A stretch of DNA of 63,795 nt from Sporichthyaceae bacterium. Lineage in GTDB: Bacteria > Actinomycetota > Actinomycetes > Sporichthyales > Sporichthyaceae. The notes under the pieces are model-generated. The model ran no database searches. It saw only the letters and a list, made by a program, of their open reading frames with translations, and had not been told where the DNA came from. Each line of letters starts with the position of its first letter. Position 1 is the first letter of the stretch. The DNA lies in NCBI GenBank assembly GCA_036493475.1, contig DASXPS010000165.1:1-63795 (forward strand), read 5' to 3'. The position numbers were made by a program, and so were the translations under genes. Positions 9,046 to 17,594 of this stretch are shown here, piece after piece.

Positions 9046-10389
9046 TCAGGCTCCTCTGCGCGCGACGGCGAAACGACCGAACAGGAGGTGGCCACCGAGC
9101 ACACCCGCGCCCGCCAGAAGCAACATGGCGTAGAGCCAACCGCTGTTGTTCCCCCGCTGGGCCGCCGCCGAAACGAAGCCGAGCGTCCTCGGTAGCGCCT
9201 GTTCGGCCGTGGTGTTCACGATTCCGTCGGTAGCGGGGGCCACCGTTCCGCTCTCGGTGATGGCCGAGACAGTGGTGGGAACATTCGCTGCCTGCGAGGC
9301 AAGGCTCGGCGGGAGCGCTGCGGCGTCGAGCCCGGTTGGGATCGCGTCGGCGCCGGTGTGCGTGGTCGAGGCCCTGGCGCTGTGATCCACACCGGCGGAG
9401 GTGGTGCCCCGGGAGGACCCGTAGCCCAGCGCGGCCACGACCGCGCCCACCTGCGCGCGGCCCAGGATGTATTTGTACGTGTAGTTGCCGGCGCCGCTCG
9501 GGCTGGCCTGAGTAGTAGTCACTTCCAGGCCACCGATGGAGTACGTGGTTCGGCCGCTGGGGTCTTTGGCCGTGGTGACCGGCGCGAGACCGATCTGGAT
9601 GTGCGCGTTCTGCAGCGCGGTGTTGGCCTGACTGAGCGCGTCCTGGCCGGACACGTCCTGGCCCAGGTAGTGGAAGCCGCTCTGATCGAAGCCGAACTGT
9701 TGCCCGTTGACCGCGAACCGACCGAAGGTCTTGCTGTTGATCGTCGCGGGCTGGCCGACTGCTTGCGTGATGGAGGCCACCGCGGTGGAGTTGGCGACCT
9801 CGAGCGGACCTTGAACGAAACCGGCGGAACTGCCGGACGCCACGGCGGACACCGAGTCGCCCTTGCTCTCGGTGGTCGCGTCCGCGGTCTGTTGCTGGTT
9901 CGGCGCCGGGATGCTGCCGGGCGCACCGTATGAGGCGGACGAGATGGCGCCGGTGTCGGCGCTGGTGGATTTCACCCGGCCGTAGCCGAAGTCCTGCTCG
10001 GCCTGCGGGGTGCCCTTGGATGAGCTGGACACGTAGCCCGGCAGCTGGGAGATCGGCAGCTGCACCTGGCCCAGGCCGAACTGATTCGGCACGCCGTTCA
10101 CGGTGCCCGGCGCGTTCTGCGTGGTACTTCCGTAATACGGCATGCCCGCAAAACCCTCGCTCCCACCGGCGTTGGAGGTCTTGGCCGAGGCGGTCAGCGA
10201 GCCTGCGTCGTTGTTCGGCGAGACGGGAATCTCGTCGCCGTCAACCTCGAAATACCAGGCATCACCGCGGGCCTCCAGGCTGTACCGCGTGTCATCGGCG
10301 GCCGCCGAACCCGGCAGGCCGAAGACGGCTGCAGCAGTACCAACGGCAGCCAAGGCGGTGAAAGAGGCTGCCCATCGTGGCGCCTTCAT
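9046..10389 (-). CDS. Exported, C-terminally membrane-anchored protein of the Liv operon
   Basis: 447 residues with a signal peptide (ASFTALAAVGTAAAVFGLPG, then SAAA) and one C-terminal helix (GWLYAMLLLAGAGVLGGHLL) with a short basic tail (FGRFAVARRGA). The body is Ser/Thr/Ala/Gly-rich with no recognised family. It includes AWYFEVDGDEIPVSPNNDAG and a region FGRFAVNGQQFGFDQSGFHY. Its ATG overlaps the livF stop (ATGA). Its place between the ATPase and the binding-protein genes, and its topology, suggest a surface component aiding substrate capture. That is inference only. Confidence 0.7.
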   Translation of the reverse strand: MKAPRWAASFTALAAVGTAAAVFGLPGSAAADDTRYSLEARGDAWYFEVDGDEIPVSPNNDAGSLTASAKTSNAGGSEGFAGMPYYGSTTQNAPGTVNGVPNQFGLGQVQLPISQLPGYVSSSSKGTPQAEQDFGYGRVKSTSADTGAISSASYGAPGSIPAPNQQQTADATTESKGDSVSAVASGSSAGFVQGPLEVANSTAVASITQAVGQPATINSKTFGRFAVNGQQFGFDQSGFHYLGQDVSGQDALSQANTALQNAHIQIGLAPVTTAKDPSGRTTYSIGGLEVTTTQASPSGAGNYTYKYILGRAQVGAVVAALGYGSSRGTTSAGVDHSARASTTHTGADAIPTGLDAAALPPSLASQAANVPTTVSAITESGTVAPATDGIVNTTAEQALPRTLGFVSAAAQRGNNSGWLYAMLLLAGAGVLGGHLLFGRFAVARRGA

Positions 10390-11084
10390 GACGCCAACGA
10401 CCCGAGGTAGCTGTTCAAAATGGTCTCCTCACTGATTTCCTTGGGGTCGCCCGCGAAGGTGATGCGTCCGCGATCGAGGATGTAGACGTAGTCGGCCATC
10501 TTCAGGGCCTTCGCGACGTACTGTTCGACGAGCAACTGCGCGATGCCTTGATTTGCGAGTTCGGTCAGATGGTGAAAGATCTCTTCCACGATCTTCGGCG
10601 CCAGCCCCATCGACACTTCGTCGAGCAGCACGACGCGCGGATCGCCGACGTATGCGTGCGACAGCGCGAGCATCTGTTGTTCGCCACCGCTCATGGTCCG
10701 GGCGATCTGGCGGGCCCGTTGCCCCAATTTCGGGAACGTCGCCGTCGCCGTCCGGAAGCCCTTCTTGAACTCGCCGGGCCGGCACTGCAACAAGAGGTTG
10801 TCCGCCACGTTCAGCGACGGGAATATCCCCCGGCCCTCGGGGACGTGGACGATCCCCTTCCTGGCCATCTTGTACGGCGGATAGCCGGTCACGTCCTGAC
10901 CATCAATCAGAATCTGACCGGAGTAGGGTTTCAACAGGCCGGACGCCACCCGCAACAGCGTCGTCTTGCCGGCGCCGTTCGGTCCCAACAGCGCCACGGT
11001 GGCGTTGTCCGGCACTATCAGCGAGACGTCACGCAGAACGGACCCGGTGGAGTAGCCGGCGCTGATGTTCCGCAACTCAAGCAA
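10386..11084 (-). CDS. livF: Liv-type ABC transporter ATP-binding protein (LivF-like)
   Basis: 232 residues, the usual LivF size. Walker A is LLGPNGAGKTT, the signature is MSGGEQQMLALSHAY, Walker B is VVLLDEVSMGLAP, and the family's VPEGRGIFPSLNVADNL is present. A TTG start at 11084 is chosen: GGGGAGG lies 6 nt upstream, the frame then begins LLELRNISAGY as in homologues, and it overlaps the livG stop by 8 nt. It powers import with LivG and the fused permease. It is coupled downstream to the exported anchor protein by ATGA. Confidence 0.9.
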   Translation of the reverse strand: MLELRNISAGYSTGSVLRDVSLIVPDNATVALLGPNGAGKTTLLRVASGLLKPYSGQILIDGQDVTGYPPYKMARKGIVHVPEGRGIFPSLNVADNLLLQCRPGEFKKGFRTATATFPKLGQRARQIARTMSGGEQQMLALSHAYVGDPRVVLLDEVSMGLAPKIVEEIFHHLTELANQGIAQLLVEQYVAKALKMADYVYILDRGRITFAGDPKEISEETILNSYLGSLAS

Positions 11085-11844
11085 CGGAGACCTCCCCAAG
11101 GTAGGCGGCCTTGACCAGGTCACTACTCAGGGCGTCTTTCGTGGCGCCTTGATAGATGATCTTGCCGAAGTCCAGCACGTAGATCTGCCGGCAGATCTCC
11201 GAGACGAGCGCCATGTCGTGCTCGACAATCAGAATTCCGCAGCCGGTCTGCGAAACCCAGTCCGTCAGGACCTTGCCGAAGGCGTGAGTTTCGGCAACGT
11301 CCAGGCCGGACGACGGCTCGTCGAGCAGCAGAAACTTGAAGGGTGTGGCGATGACGCGGGCCAATTCGATCAGCCGTCGCTGACCGGTCGAGAGGTTGCC
11401 TACCACCTCGTTCGCCAGCCCGGCGATACCGCACCGATGCATGGCCTCGTCGGCCCGGCGGTTGACCTCTCTGGTCTCCTTGCGGGTGGAGTACACCAGA
11501 CCGAGCGGTCGAAAGCTGCTGTAGTAGGCCGACGGACCACAACGCACGTTGTCGGCCACGGTCATGCTCTCGAACAACTCCATGCGCTGGAATGTCCGAC
11601 CGAGCCCGTGATGCGCGCGGTTCGAGGCCCGGTGGCCGTGCAGGTCGTGGTCGCCCAGTCGTACGGTCCCTGACTGCGGGCGGTTGCGCCCGGTGCAGGC
11701 GTTGAAGAACGTCGTCTTGCCCGCACCGTTCGGACCGATCAGACCGGTGATCTCACCGGCCTTGGCATACAAGGTCGCGTCGTCGACCGCCACCACGCCG
11801 CCGAATCGGACGGTGACGTTGCGGGCGTCGAGGTCGATACTCAT
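11077..11844 (-). CDS. livG: Liv-type ABC transporter ATP-binding protein (LivG-like)
   Basis: 255 residues. Walker A is LIGPNGAGKTTFFN, the LivG hallmark GLGRTFQRMELF is present, the signature reads LSTGQRRLIELARV (T in place of the usual S/Y), and Walker B is FLLLDEPSSGLD. The ATG at 11844 overlaps the permease stop (ATGA). It acts as the second ATPase of the importer, with LivF, at the cytoplasmic face of the LivHM permease. Confidence 0.92.
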   Translation of the reverse strand: MSIDLDARNVTVRFGGVVAVDDATLYAKAGEITGLIGPNGAGKTTFFNACTGRNRPQSGTVRLGDHDLHGHRASNRAHHGLGRTFQRMELFESMTVADNVRCGPSAYYSSFRPLGLVYSTRKETREVNRRADEAMHRCGIAGLANEVVGNLSTGQRRLIELARVIATPFKFLLLDEPSSGLDVAETHAFGKVLTDWVSQTGCGILIVEHDMALVSEICRQIYVLDFGKIIYQGATKDALSSDLVKAAYLGEVSVA

Positions 11845-13919
11845 GACCGCGCGCCTCCCGCCCCGGTCAGCGCGGGCTCCCGGTGGTCCGGACGAACCAC
11901 GGGGCGAAGCGCCGTGGCGTCGAGTCGGTCCTGCAGTCGACTGCCCGCGTCCGGGTCTTCTCGCTCCCGAGCTCGGCTGCCCAACAGCCCGTCTAGCTTC
12001 AGCGCCGGCCAGATCGCCACCAGGATCGCGAGCGCCCCGAACATGACGCCGCGGTACTTGATCATGGTCGGGTCGTCGAACGGCGGGTAGATCTTCACCA
12101 CCTGGAAGGCGAACGCGGCCAACAACGGCGACAGGATGGAACGGCGGCCACAGAACCCGAGCACCGCGACCAGGATCAGCGAGCTTGTGTAGTCGAACGT
12201 CCCGCCCGGCACGCCACTCGCCGATTGGGTCACGCCCGCGAGCACACCGCCGCCAACGCCGGCCATGAACGCCGACAGACAGAACACGGCGATGCGCATG
12301 GCTTGTGTGTTCGCGCCGTGGGCCTCCAGCGCAGCCGGTGAATCGGCCATGGCGCGCAACAGCACGCCCAACCGGAGCCGGCGCACCAACAACACGATCG
12401 CTGCCATCAGCGCGAGCACGGTCAGGGCGAGGTAGTAGTAACTCTTCTCATTGTTGAAGTCGATGCCGAACAGGCCGGTCGTCTTGCCCTGCACCGGTTC
12501 CGCAGTCCCGGCGCCAGGGATGTAGAACTCCGTGCCCGGCCGGGGATGCTGGACGAGCGCGCTGGAGCTGAACATGACCGGCGCCAGGTAGAACGCCTGC
12601 TGCAGGAGGATGCCGAACCCGAATGTCGCGACCGCGACGTAGATGCCGGCCAACCGGATGGCGGGAATGGCGACGATCGCACCGAACGGCACCGCCATCA
12701 CGCCGCCCAACAAAATGGCGATCGGCCAGGAGACCGTCTTGCCACCGATGCCGGGCAGCCAGTGGAAGAACCCGAGCGTCATCAGCTTGCCCGAGACCGT
12801 GGCCCCGATGGCCGCGAAACCCATGTGGGCCAGGGAAATAAGCCCGGAGGAGTACAGGAGCATGCCGAGCGACAAGAAGATGATCGCGTAGGCGAGGAAG
12901 GCGCTGTAGGTCGTGACATCGCTGCCGTGGACGATCTGTGGGATTGCGATCAGCAGTAGGACAAGTGCGCCGAGACCACCGGTGGTGACGGGCCGGGAGA
13001 ACGACGTCGGTGGCTTGAACCGCCGGGCGTTGCGCACCCCGCGCTCGGTGAGCATGCGAGCGGGGACGAACAAGAACACCAACAGCAGCACCAGGAACGG
13101 GATGTTCCGGGGCAGGCTCTGCAGGAACAGCGAGTGGGTCTTCTGTGCCTGCGAGGGGAAGTAGTTGACCATGATGCCGATGGCGAACGCGCCGGCGACG
13201 GTCAGTGGCAAGTTCTCGAACAGGCCGATAGCGGCCGCCCCATAGGCCGCGATCACGATCAGCACGAGGACGTTGACCGAGACCCCGAGGTTCGGCGCCA
13301 ACAGCATGCCGGAGATTGAGGCGAAGCAGGCCCCGAGCACCCAGGACAACCGTCGCACCACGGTTGGGTTGGACCTCTGCAGCCCGAGGAGATTGGGGTC
13401 GTCGACGACGGCGGTCATCGCCTTGCCCATCCGAGTGCGGCCGAAGTAGAGGAACAACAGGATCGATGCGCCGATGCAGAATCCGGTGACCATCATGTCG
13501 CCGTAGGAGACGGTTACGTCGCCGACCGTGGGACCGTTGGTGGGCAGGAAGTCGCCGCTCTTCTTGTCTGCGGACCCGAAGATCGCCGTCATCAACGACT
13601 GCAGTAGCACCAACAGACCAACCGTGGCCACCACGGTCGTCACGGTGGGCGCCGCGGCCAGCAATGTCGCCAACCGCTCCAGGAGCAGGCCGCCCACAAC
13701 GCCGACCAGCAACAGGCTGAGCAGGAAGGCCACCGGCCAGGGCCAGTGCTGGTTGACGTAGCCCTCGTAGAAGAGGTAGGCGGCGGTGGCCGCGAGCGCC
13801 CCGTGCGCGAAGTTGAACACGCCGGAGGTCTTGTAGGTAAGGACCAGACCCAGCGCCGCCAGGGCGTACACCGAGCCGTCGGAGATGCCGGGGATCAAGT
13901 AGTTGAAGAACTGGTTCAT
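11841..13919 (-). CDS. Fused LivH-LivM branched-chain-type ABC permease
   Basis: 692 residues, both permease halves in one chain. Residues 1-290 are LivH-like (LIPGISDGSVYALAALGLVL, TYKTSGVFNFAHGALA). A basic linker (RMLTERGVRNARRFKPPTSF) leads to a LivM-like half with FLSLGMLLYSSGLISLAHMG and VVKIYPPF. Canonical systems use two separate genes; the fusion occurs in actinobacteria. The ATG at 13919 overlaps the stop of the preceding membrane-protein gene, and the stop overlaps livG. About 16 hydrophobic helices are visible. Confidence 0.9.
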   Translation of the reverse strand: MNQFFNYLIPGISDGSVYALAALGLVLTYKTSGVFNFAHGALAATAAYLFYEGYVNQHWPWPVAFLLSLLLVGVVGGLLLERLATLLAAAPTVTTVVATVGLLVLLQSLMTAIFGSADKKSGDFLPTNGPTVGDVTVSYGDMMVTGFCIGASILLFLYFGRTRMGKAMTAVVDDPNLLGLQRSNPTVVRRLSWVLGACFASISGMLLAPNLGVSVNVLVLIVIAAYGAAAIGLFENLPLTVAGAFAIGIMVNYFPSQAQKTHSLFLQSLPRNIPFLVLLLVFLFVPARMLTERGVRNARRFKPPTSFSRPVTTGGLGALVLLLIAIPQIVHGSDVTTYSAFLAYAIIFLSLGMLLYSSGLISLAHMGFAAIGATVSGKLMTLGFFHWLPGIGGKTVSWPIAILLGGVMAVPFGAIVAIPAIRLAGIYVAVATFGFGILLQQAFYLAPVMFSSSALVQHPRPGTEFYIPGAGTAEPVQGKTTGLFGIDFNNEKSYYYLALTVLALMAAIVLLVRRLRLGVLLRAMADSPAALEAHGANTQAMRIAVFCLSAFMAGVGGGVLAGVTQSASGVPGGTFDYTSSLILVAVLGFCGRRSILSPLLAAFAFQVVKIYPPFDDPTMIKYRGVMFGALAILVAIWPALKLDGLLGSRAREREDPDAGSRLQDRLDATALRPVVRPDHREPALTGAGGARS

Positions 13920-14410
13920 GGTGTGCACACTCCGCAGGGCCGCCGCCCGGCACGCTGATGGGCAGCCAGGTTGCCGGCGGGCCAGTTGCGGTCCGCGGCC
14001 ATCGGGCAGTCGGAGCGGTGGAAGTGAGTGAGACCCTCGCCGCCCACCAGGGTGGCGGAACTCGCCGGTCCAATAAGGACCTGCACCCGATTCGGCTCGG
14101 CAGCCGCGGCGCCCAACACCGCAACCCTACGGGCCGTGACGGATCGGCGGCCGGCCAGCAGCAGTAGTGCGCCCGCGGCGTTCGCCAGGACGGCACCGGC
14201 GATGGCGGCGTTGATGCCGGGCACCTGATCGTCGTAGACCGTCTTGTCCGCGACGACGCCGATGCCGATCAGGTAAACCACGGCGCCGAGGGCGGCCAGA
14301 GCCCCGTAGCCGACGTAGATCTGCGGCTGCCACGGAGAGAGCGACACCGAAGTGGGCGAGGCAATATTCCGGCGGGAGGAACGGCCTCGCTGCTGGCTAC
14401 GCGTGCTCAC
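13916..14410 (-). CDS. Small membrane protein with C-terminal Cys/His (Ada/HRxxC-like) motif
   Basis: 164 residues. A basic N terminus is followed by two helices (VGYGALAALGAVVYLIGIGV and AAIAGAVLANAAGALLLLAG), then a tail ending HFHRSDCPMAADRNW and GRRPCGVCTP. The H-x3-C ... G-x2-P-C-x2-C-x-P pattern matches the short metal-binding element seen in Ada-type domains and at the C termini of some nucleases and ComEC-like proteins. The GTG start overlaps the previous gene's end by 14 nt, and the stop overlaps the permease ATG. An accessory role in the importer is possible; function unknown. Confidence 0.65.
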   Translation of the reverse strand: MSTRSQQRGRSSRRNIASPTSVSLSPWQPQIYVGYGALAALGAVVYLIGIGVVADKTVYDDQVPGINAAIAGAVLANAAGALLLLAGRRSVTARRVAVLGAAAAEPNRVQVLIGPASSATLVGGEGLTHFHRSDCPMAADRNWPAGNLAAHQRAGRRPCGVCTP

Positions 14411-14798
14411 GGGAGTACGCCACAGGAGCCAGTCCGTTGCTGTCGGCCGGAGCTTGGTGCGGCTTGACGCTCTGGTGTGCGCCTGATTGCGCAACTCGCA
14501 CGTCGGCACCGGCGGACGGCTCGTTCGGTCGGGCCACAACGCCGACACTCAACGTCCGCTCGATCCGGTCCAGTTTGCGCCATTCGTCGCGCAGGTCCGC
14601 CGAGATCCACAACGTGGCACCGAGGCCGAGCAGGAAAATGCCGCCGATTCCGCCCGTCGTGATGTACCGGGTCTGTTCGGCGAGAAGTACCGAGTTGTTG
14701 ACGCCCAGACAACCGCCGATCAGGAACGCCACGCCCGCGATAGTCAGGCAGATGGCGACGACGCGATCCCACTGAGCCTTGAGGGCTCTCAAGTTCAT
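14397..14798 (-). CDS. Small two-helix membrane protein, first gene of the Liv operon
   Basis: 133 residues. Two transmembrane helices are visible (VVAICLTIAGVAFLIGGCLG and TTGGIGGIFLLGLGATLWIS), followed by a charged segment (LRDEWRKLDRIERTL) and a polar tail. The ATG has GGAG 5 nt upstream. No family is recognised. It opens the seven-gene minus-strand transporter operon and lies directly behind a promoter region carrying an operator-like repeat, so it is probably induced with the catabolic genes. Confidence 0.6.
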   Translation of the reverse strand: MNLRALKAQWDRVVAICLTIAGVAFLIGGCLGVNNSVLLAEQTRYITTGGIGGIFLLGLGATLWISADLRDEWRKLDRIERTLSVGVVARPNEPSAGADVRVAQSGAHQSVKPHQAPADSNGLAPVAYSREHA

Positions 14799-14825
14799 GA
14801 CCACTCCGGGATTAGCAGGCCAAGT

Positions 14826-14846
14826 GACGAACGAACGCCCGTTAGG
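14826..14846. promoter_or_regulatory. TetR-type operator-like site before the Liv operon
   Basis: A 21-bp stretch holding ACGAACGAACG and CCCGTTAGG half-sites, 28 nt before the first Liv-operon start. A minus-strand TTGACA (14873-14878) with a weak AAAACT 17 nt further would place transcription start at or near this site. It is related to six other sites at catabolic promoters in this window. Confidence 0.5.
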
Positions 14847-14917
14847 TGGAGTTTTGCCGACGAATCCGCCCGTGTCAACACAAGTCGGGCACCCAGAGCG
14901 CCGCCGACGCCACGGAG

Positions 14918-14946
14918 TTGCGCCCATAACAATCGTTCGTTAGCTT
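14918..14946 (+). promoter_or_regulatory. Promoter and operator-like site before the PHA-like operon
   Basis: TTGCGC (14918-14923), 17 nt, then TAGCTT (14941-14946). The spacer and -10 are covered by ACAATCGTTCGTTAG (14929-14943), a 15-mer repeated exactly at 29795-29809. It drives the plus-strand operon starting at 14986. Overlap of the motif with the promoter elements fits repression. Confidence 0.55.
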
Positions 14947-14985
14947 AATGGTAGCGCCGCTGGCACTCCCGACCCGAGGTGACCG

Positions 14986-15747
14986 ATGTCCGTGCTGGAA
15001 CTGTTTCGGCTCGACGGCAAGGTGGCCGTCGTAACCGGCGCATCGGCAGGCTTGGGCGTCGCGATCGCCCGGGCCCTGGCCGAGGCAGGCGCGGACGTCG
15101 GCCTGGGCGCCAGGCGCATGGACGGCCTGGAGACCACCGCGGACCTGGTGCGGGCGGCCGGCCGGAACGCGCATTGCGTCGTCGCCGACATCGCCGAGCC
15201 CGGCGACTGCCAACGTCTGGTCGCCGAAACGGTCGAGCGGTTCGGGCGGGTCGACGTGCTGGTGAACAACGCCGGTGTGGGCCGTGCCATCCCCGCCTCG
15301 CGGGAGACACCGGACAGCTTCGATGAGGTCATGCGGATCAATGTCCGCGGCAGCTTCTTGATGGCGCAGGCGGCCGCCGCCGCGATGGCGGACGGCGGCT
15401 CGATCATAAATATCTCCAGCATCATGGCGTTCTGGTCGGTTGGGATGCCGCAGGCCTCCTACATGGCCAGCAAGGCGGCCTTACTGGGGATGACGCGCGA
15501 TCTGGCCCAGCAGTGGGGTGGCCGTAAGCGCATCCGCGTCAACGCGATCGCGCCGGGCATCTTCCGGACCGAGATGACCGGGCACTTCTTCGACGAACTC
15601 ATGACAGCGCAGGGTCCGCGGATCCCGCTGGGCCGGGCCGGTGACCCGGCGGAACTGGCCGCCGCGGTGCTGTTCCTGGCGAGCGACGCCGCGTCCTACA
15701 TCACCGGTGAGACCTTGGTCGTCGACGGTGGCCGAACCGTTCTCTAG
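14986..15747 (+). CDS. SDR oxidoreductase (3-oxoacyl reductase-like)
   Basis: 253-residue classical SDR. The cofactor motif is TGASAGLG, then NNAG (VLVNNAGVG), catalytic Ser in IINISSIMAF, YxxxK in ASYMASKAAL, and the usual C-terminal ITGETLVVDGG. The ATG is preceded by GAGG 7 nt upstream. It is the first gene of a seven-gene operon with a PhaC-like synthase, so a PhaB-like 3-ketoacyl-CoA reductase role is plausible. Sequence alone cannot tell this from a dehydrogenase acting on the catabolic substrate. Confidence 0.8.
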   Translation: MSVLELFRLDGKVAVVTGASAGLGVAIARALAEAGADVGLGARRMDGLETTADLVRAAGRNAHCVVADIAEPGDCQRLVAETVERFGRVDVLVNNAGVGRAIPASRETPDSFDEVMRINVRGSFLMAQAAAAAMADGGSIINISSIMAFWSVGMPQASYMASKAALLGMTRDLAQQWGGRKRIRVNAIAPGIFRTEMTGHFFDELMTAQGPRIPLGRAGDPAELAAAVLFLASDAASYITGETLVVDGGRTVL

Positions 15748-15761
15748 CAAGGGAGTTATTC

Positions 15762-16109
15762 ATGGCAACGGCATTGCTGGTCGTGCTGACGAGCCCCGTC
15801 GAGGGCCGCGAGGACGAGTACAACGACTGGTACACGAACGACCACCTTTCCGACGTCCTGAAGGCGGCGGGCTTCACCGCCGCGCAACGCTTCCGGTTCA
15901 CCCCCTCCAAACTCTCCCGCCACCCCGTGGCGCCCTACCTCGCCATCTATGAGGTGGACGCCGCCGATCGCGAACAGGCGGAGAAGCTGCTCCTGGAAAC
16001 TGCCATGACCCCGGCCATGCCGATCAGTGACGCCCTCGGGCCGCGCCCGATCACCTGGTGGTTCGAGAGCCTCTGCGACCGGGTCGAGGCCGTCGCGGAT
16101 TCTTCCTGA
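15762..16109 (+). CDS. Small dimeric alpha/beta-barrel-like protein
   Basis: 115 residues. The start (ALLVVLTSPVEGREDEYNDW) followed by YTNDHLSDVLKAAGFTAAQR matches the short ferredoxin-like (dimeric alpha/beta barrel, EthD/DUF4286-type) proteins often found beside catabolic SDRs. The ATG has AAGGGAG 7 nt upstream. The enzymatic role is unknown; related folds bind hydrophobic ligands or act as small isomerases and monooxygenases. Confidence 0.6.
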   Translation: MATALLVVLTSPVEGREDEYNDWYTNDHLSDVLKAAGFTAAQRFRFTPSKLSRHPVAPYLAIYEVDAADREQAEKLLLETAMTPAMPISDALGPRPITWWFESLCDRVEAVADSS

Positions 16110-16123
16110 AGGTCGGGTCAATC

Positions 16124-16486
16124 ATGGGCCTTCCGGGTTGGCGCGAGGTGTTCGACAAGGTCGAGCGGGCGATCGGGGCTCCGCTCGAGGACGCGGTGGC
16201 ATCACCGCGCTACGGGACGGCGGTGTCCTTCTGGGTGAAGGGGCCGGCTGCGGTCCAGCGAGCGGTGCGCCGGCAGATCGACAACAAGCTGGCCGCTGTC
16301 CTCCATCTGTTGAACGTACCGGCCCACACCGACGTGCAACGGCTGAGCAAGCAGCTGACCGTGTTGGCCTCCGAGGTGCGTGCCCTCTCGCTCCCCGCCG
16401 ACCGGATCTCGACCTACGTCGAGCAGCGGCAGGCCGAACTCGACGCGCCGAAGAAGCGGGCGATCGGATCGGTCGATGGCGCCTAG
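16124..16486 (+). CDS. Small partner protein of PhaC-like synthase
   Basis: 120 residues, mostly helical and charged, with WREVFDKVERAIGAPLEDAV at the start and a long amphipathic helix (TDVQRLSKQLTVLASEVRAL) that could form a coiled coil. The stop overlaps the synthase start by 11 nt. The position, size and helical make-up resemble PhaE/PhaM/PhaR-type activator or granule-attachment subunits, but there is no clear sequence match, so this assignment is contextual. Confidence 0.5.
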   Translation: MGLPGWREVFDKVERAIGAPLEDAVASPRYGTAVSFWVKGPAAVQRAVRRQIDNKLAAVLHLLNVPAHTDVQRLSKQLTVLASEVRALSLPADRISTYVEQRQAELDAPKKRAIGSVDGA

Positions 16487-17594
16487 GCTCCCGACGCCCA
16501 AGCTCGGACTGCCGTCGGTCTTCGACGACGTCCGCAAGGACCTCGAGCGCAACGCGCTCCGCGTGCGCAACGGGATCAAGTGGGTGGCGGGCGCGGAGTT
16601 CGCGCCGCCCGCTCCCACGCCCAGCGACTTGATCTGGTCGGACGGACCGGTCCACGTTCGCCGCTATCGGCGGGGGACGCCGGCCCGGTGGGCGCCACCG
16701 TTGGTGACCTTCGTGGGTCTGGTCGGGCGCTCGTATGTCTTCGACCTGTGGAAGGGCAACAGCGTCGTCCAACTCCAGATGGACCACGGCTTCGACGCCT
16801 TCGTTTTGGACTGGGGCGTACCCGGCGAGCTGGACTCCGGCAACACGCTGGAGACCTACCTGCAGGGCTACCTGCCCCGGGCGATCCGCGCGGTGCTCGC
16901 CGAAACCGGCGCCGACGAGGTGAACCTGATGACCTACTGCATGGGCGGCGCCATGGCGCTGCACGCGTTGGCGGCGCAGCCGTCGCTGCCCGTCCGCTCG
17001 TTGGTCACGATGGCGACGCCGGTCAACTTCGCGAACCTCGGGCCGCTGATCGACGCGCTCCGCAGCGGCGACATCAACCCGGACGATGTGCTCGACTCGA
17101 CCGGCAATCTGCCGGGCTCGGTGGTCCGGGAGAGCTTCAAGTCCCGCAAACCGACCGGGGATCTGGTCAACTACGCCAACCTGTTGCAGAACCTCTGGAA
17201 CGACGAGTATCTGGAGGGTCACCAGGCGATCGGGCGGTGGCTGCACGACCACATCCCGCTGCCTGGCGCGCTGTTCAAGCAGGTCGTGCCGATGTGGCTG
17301 CAGGCCAACGGTTTCGTCGCCGACTCGCTGCGCCTGGGCGGGCGACCGGCTCCGTTGTCGAACATCACGGCGCCGGTTCTCGGTGTGGTGGCGACCCGCG
17401 ACGACATCGCCACCGAGCCCTCCACCTCGGCGATCACCGACATCCTGCCCGCGGCCGCCGTCGAGCTGATGCGGGTCGACGCCGGTCACGCCAGCCTGTT
17501 CAGCGGACGGCGGGCGGCCAAGACCGTGCTGCCCGGCGTCTTCGACTGGATCAGTTCTCACTGCGAGGAGATTGCGTCCCATGCCGCTTCGTGA
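16476..17594 (+). CDS. PHA synthase-like alpha/beta hydrolase (PhaC-like)
   Basis: 372 residues, near the size of class III PhaC. The lipase-box-like element is T-Y-C-M-G-G with Cys155 as nucleophile (Cys instead of Ser, as in PHA synthases). FVLDWGVPGELDSGNTLETY is typical of PhaC, and Asp309/Asp310 (VATRDDIA) and His338 (DAGHASLF) complete the triad. It would polymerise hydroxyacyl-CoA into polyhydroxyalkanoate. The start overlaps the upstream helical partner gene and the stop overlaps a GNAT gene, so the three are co-translated. Confidence 0.75.
   Translation: MAPRLPTPKLGLPSVFDDVRKDLERNALRVRNGIKWVAGAEFAPPAPTPSDLIWSDGPVHVRRYRRGTPARWAPPLVTFVGLVGRSYVFDLWKGNSVVQLQMDHGFDAFVLDWGVPGELDSGNTLETYLQGYLPRAIRAVLAETGADEVNLMTYCMGGAMALHALAAQPSLPVRSLVTMATPVNFANLGPLIDALRSGDINPDDVLDSTGNLPGSVVRESFKSRKPTGDLVNYANLLQNLWNDEYLEGHQAIGRWLHDHIPLPGALFKQVVPMWLQANGFVADSLRLGGRPAPLSNITAPVLGVVATRDDIATEPSTSAITDILPAAAVELMRVDAGHASLFSGRRAAKTVLPGVFDWISSHCEEIASHAAS

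Noticed and set aside
14934-14972. tRNA-like stretch (TTAGCTTAATGGTAGCGCC resembles a D-arm)
   Set aside because: No acceptor-stem partner, anticodon stem or GTTC T-loop follows, and the stretch lies in the promoter and leader of the SDR gene. It is a chance match overlapping the operator and -10 region.
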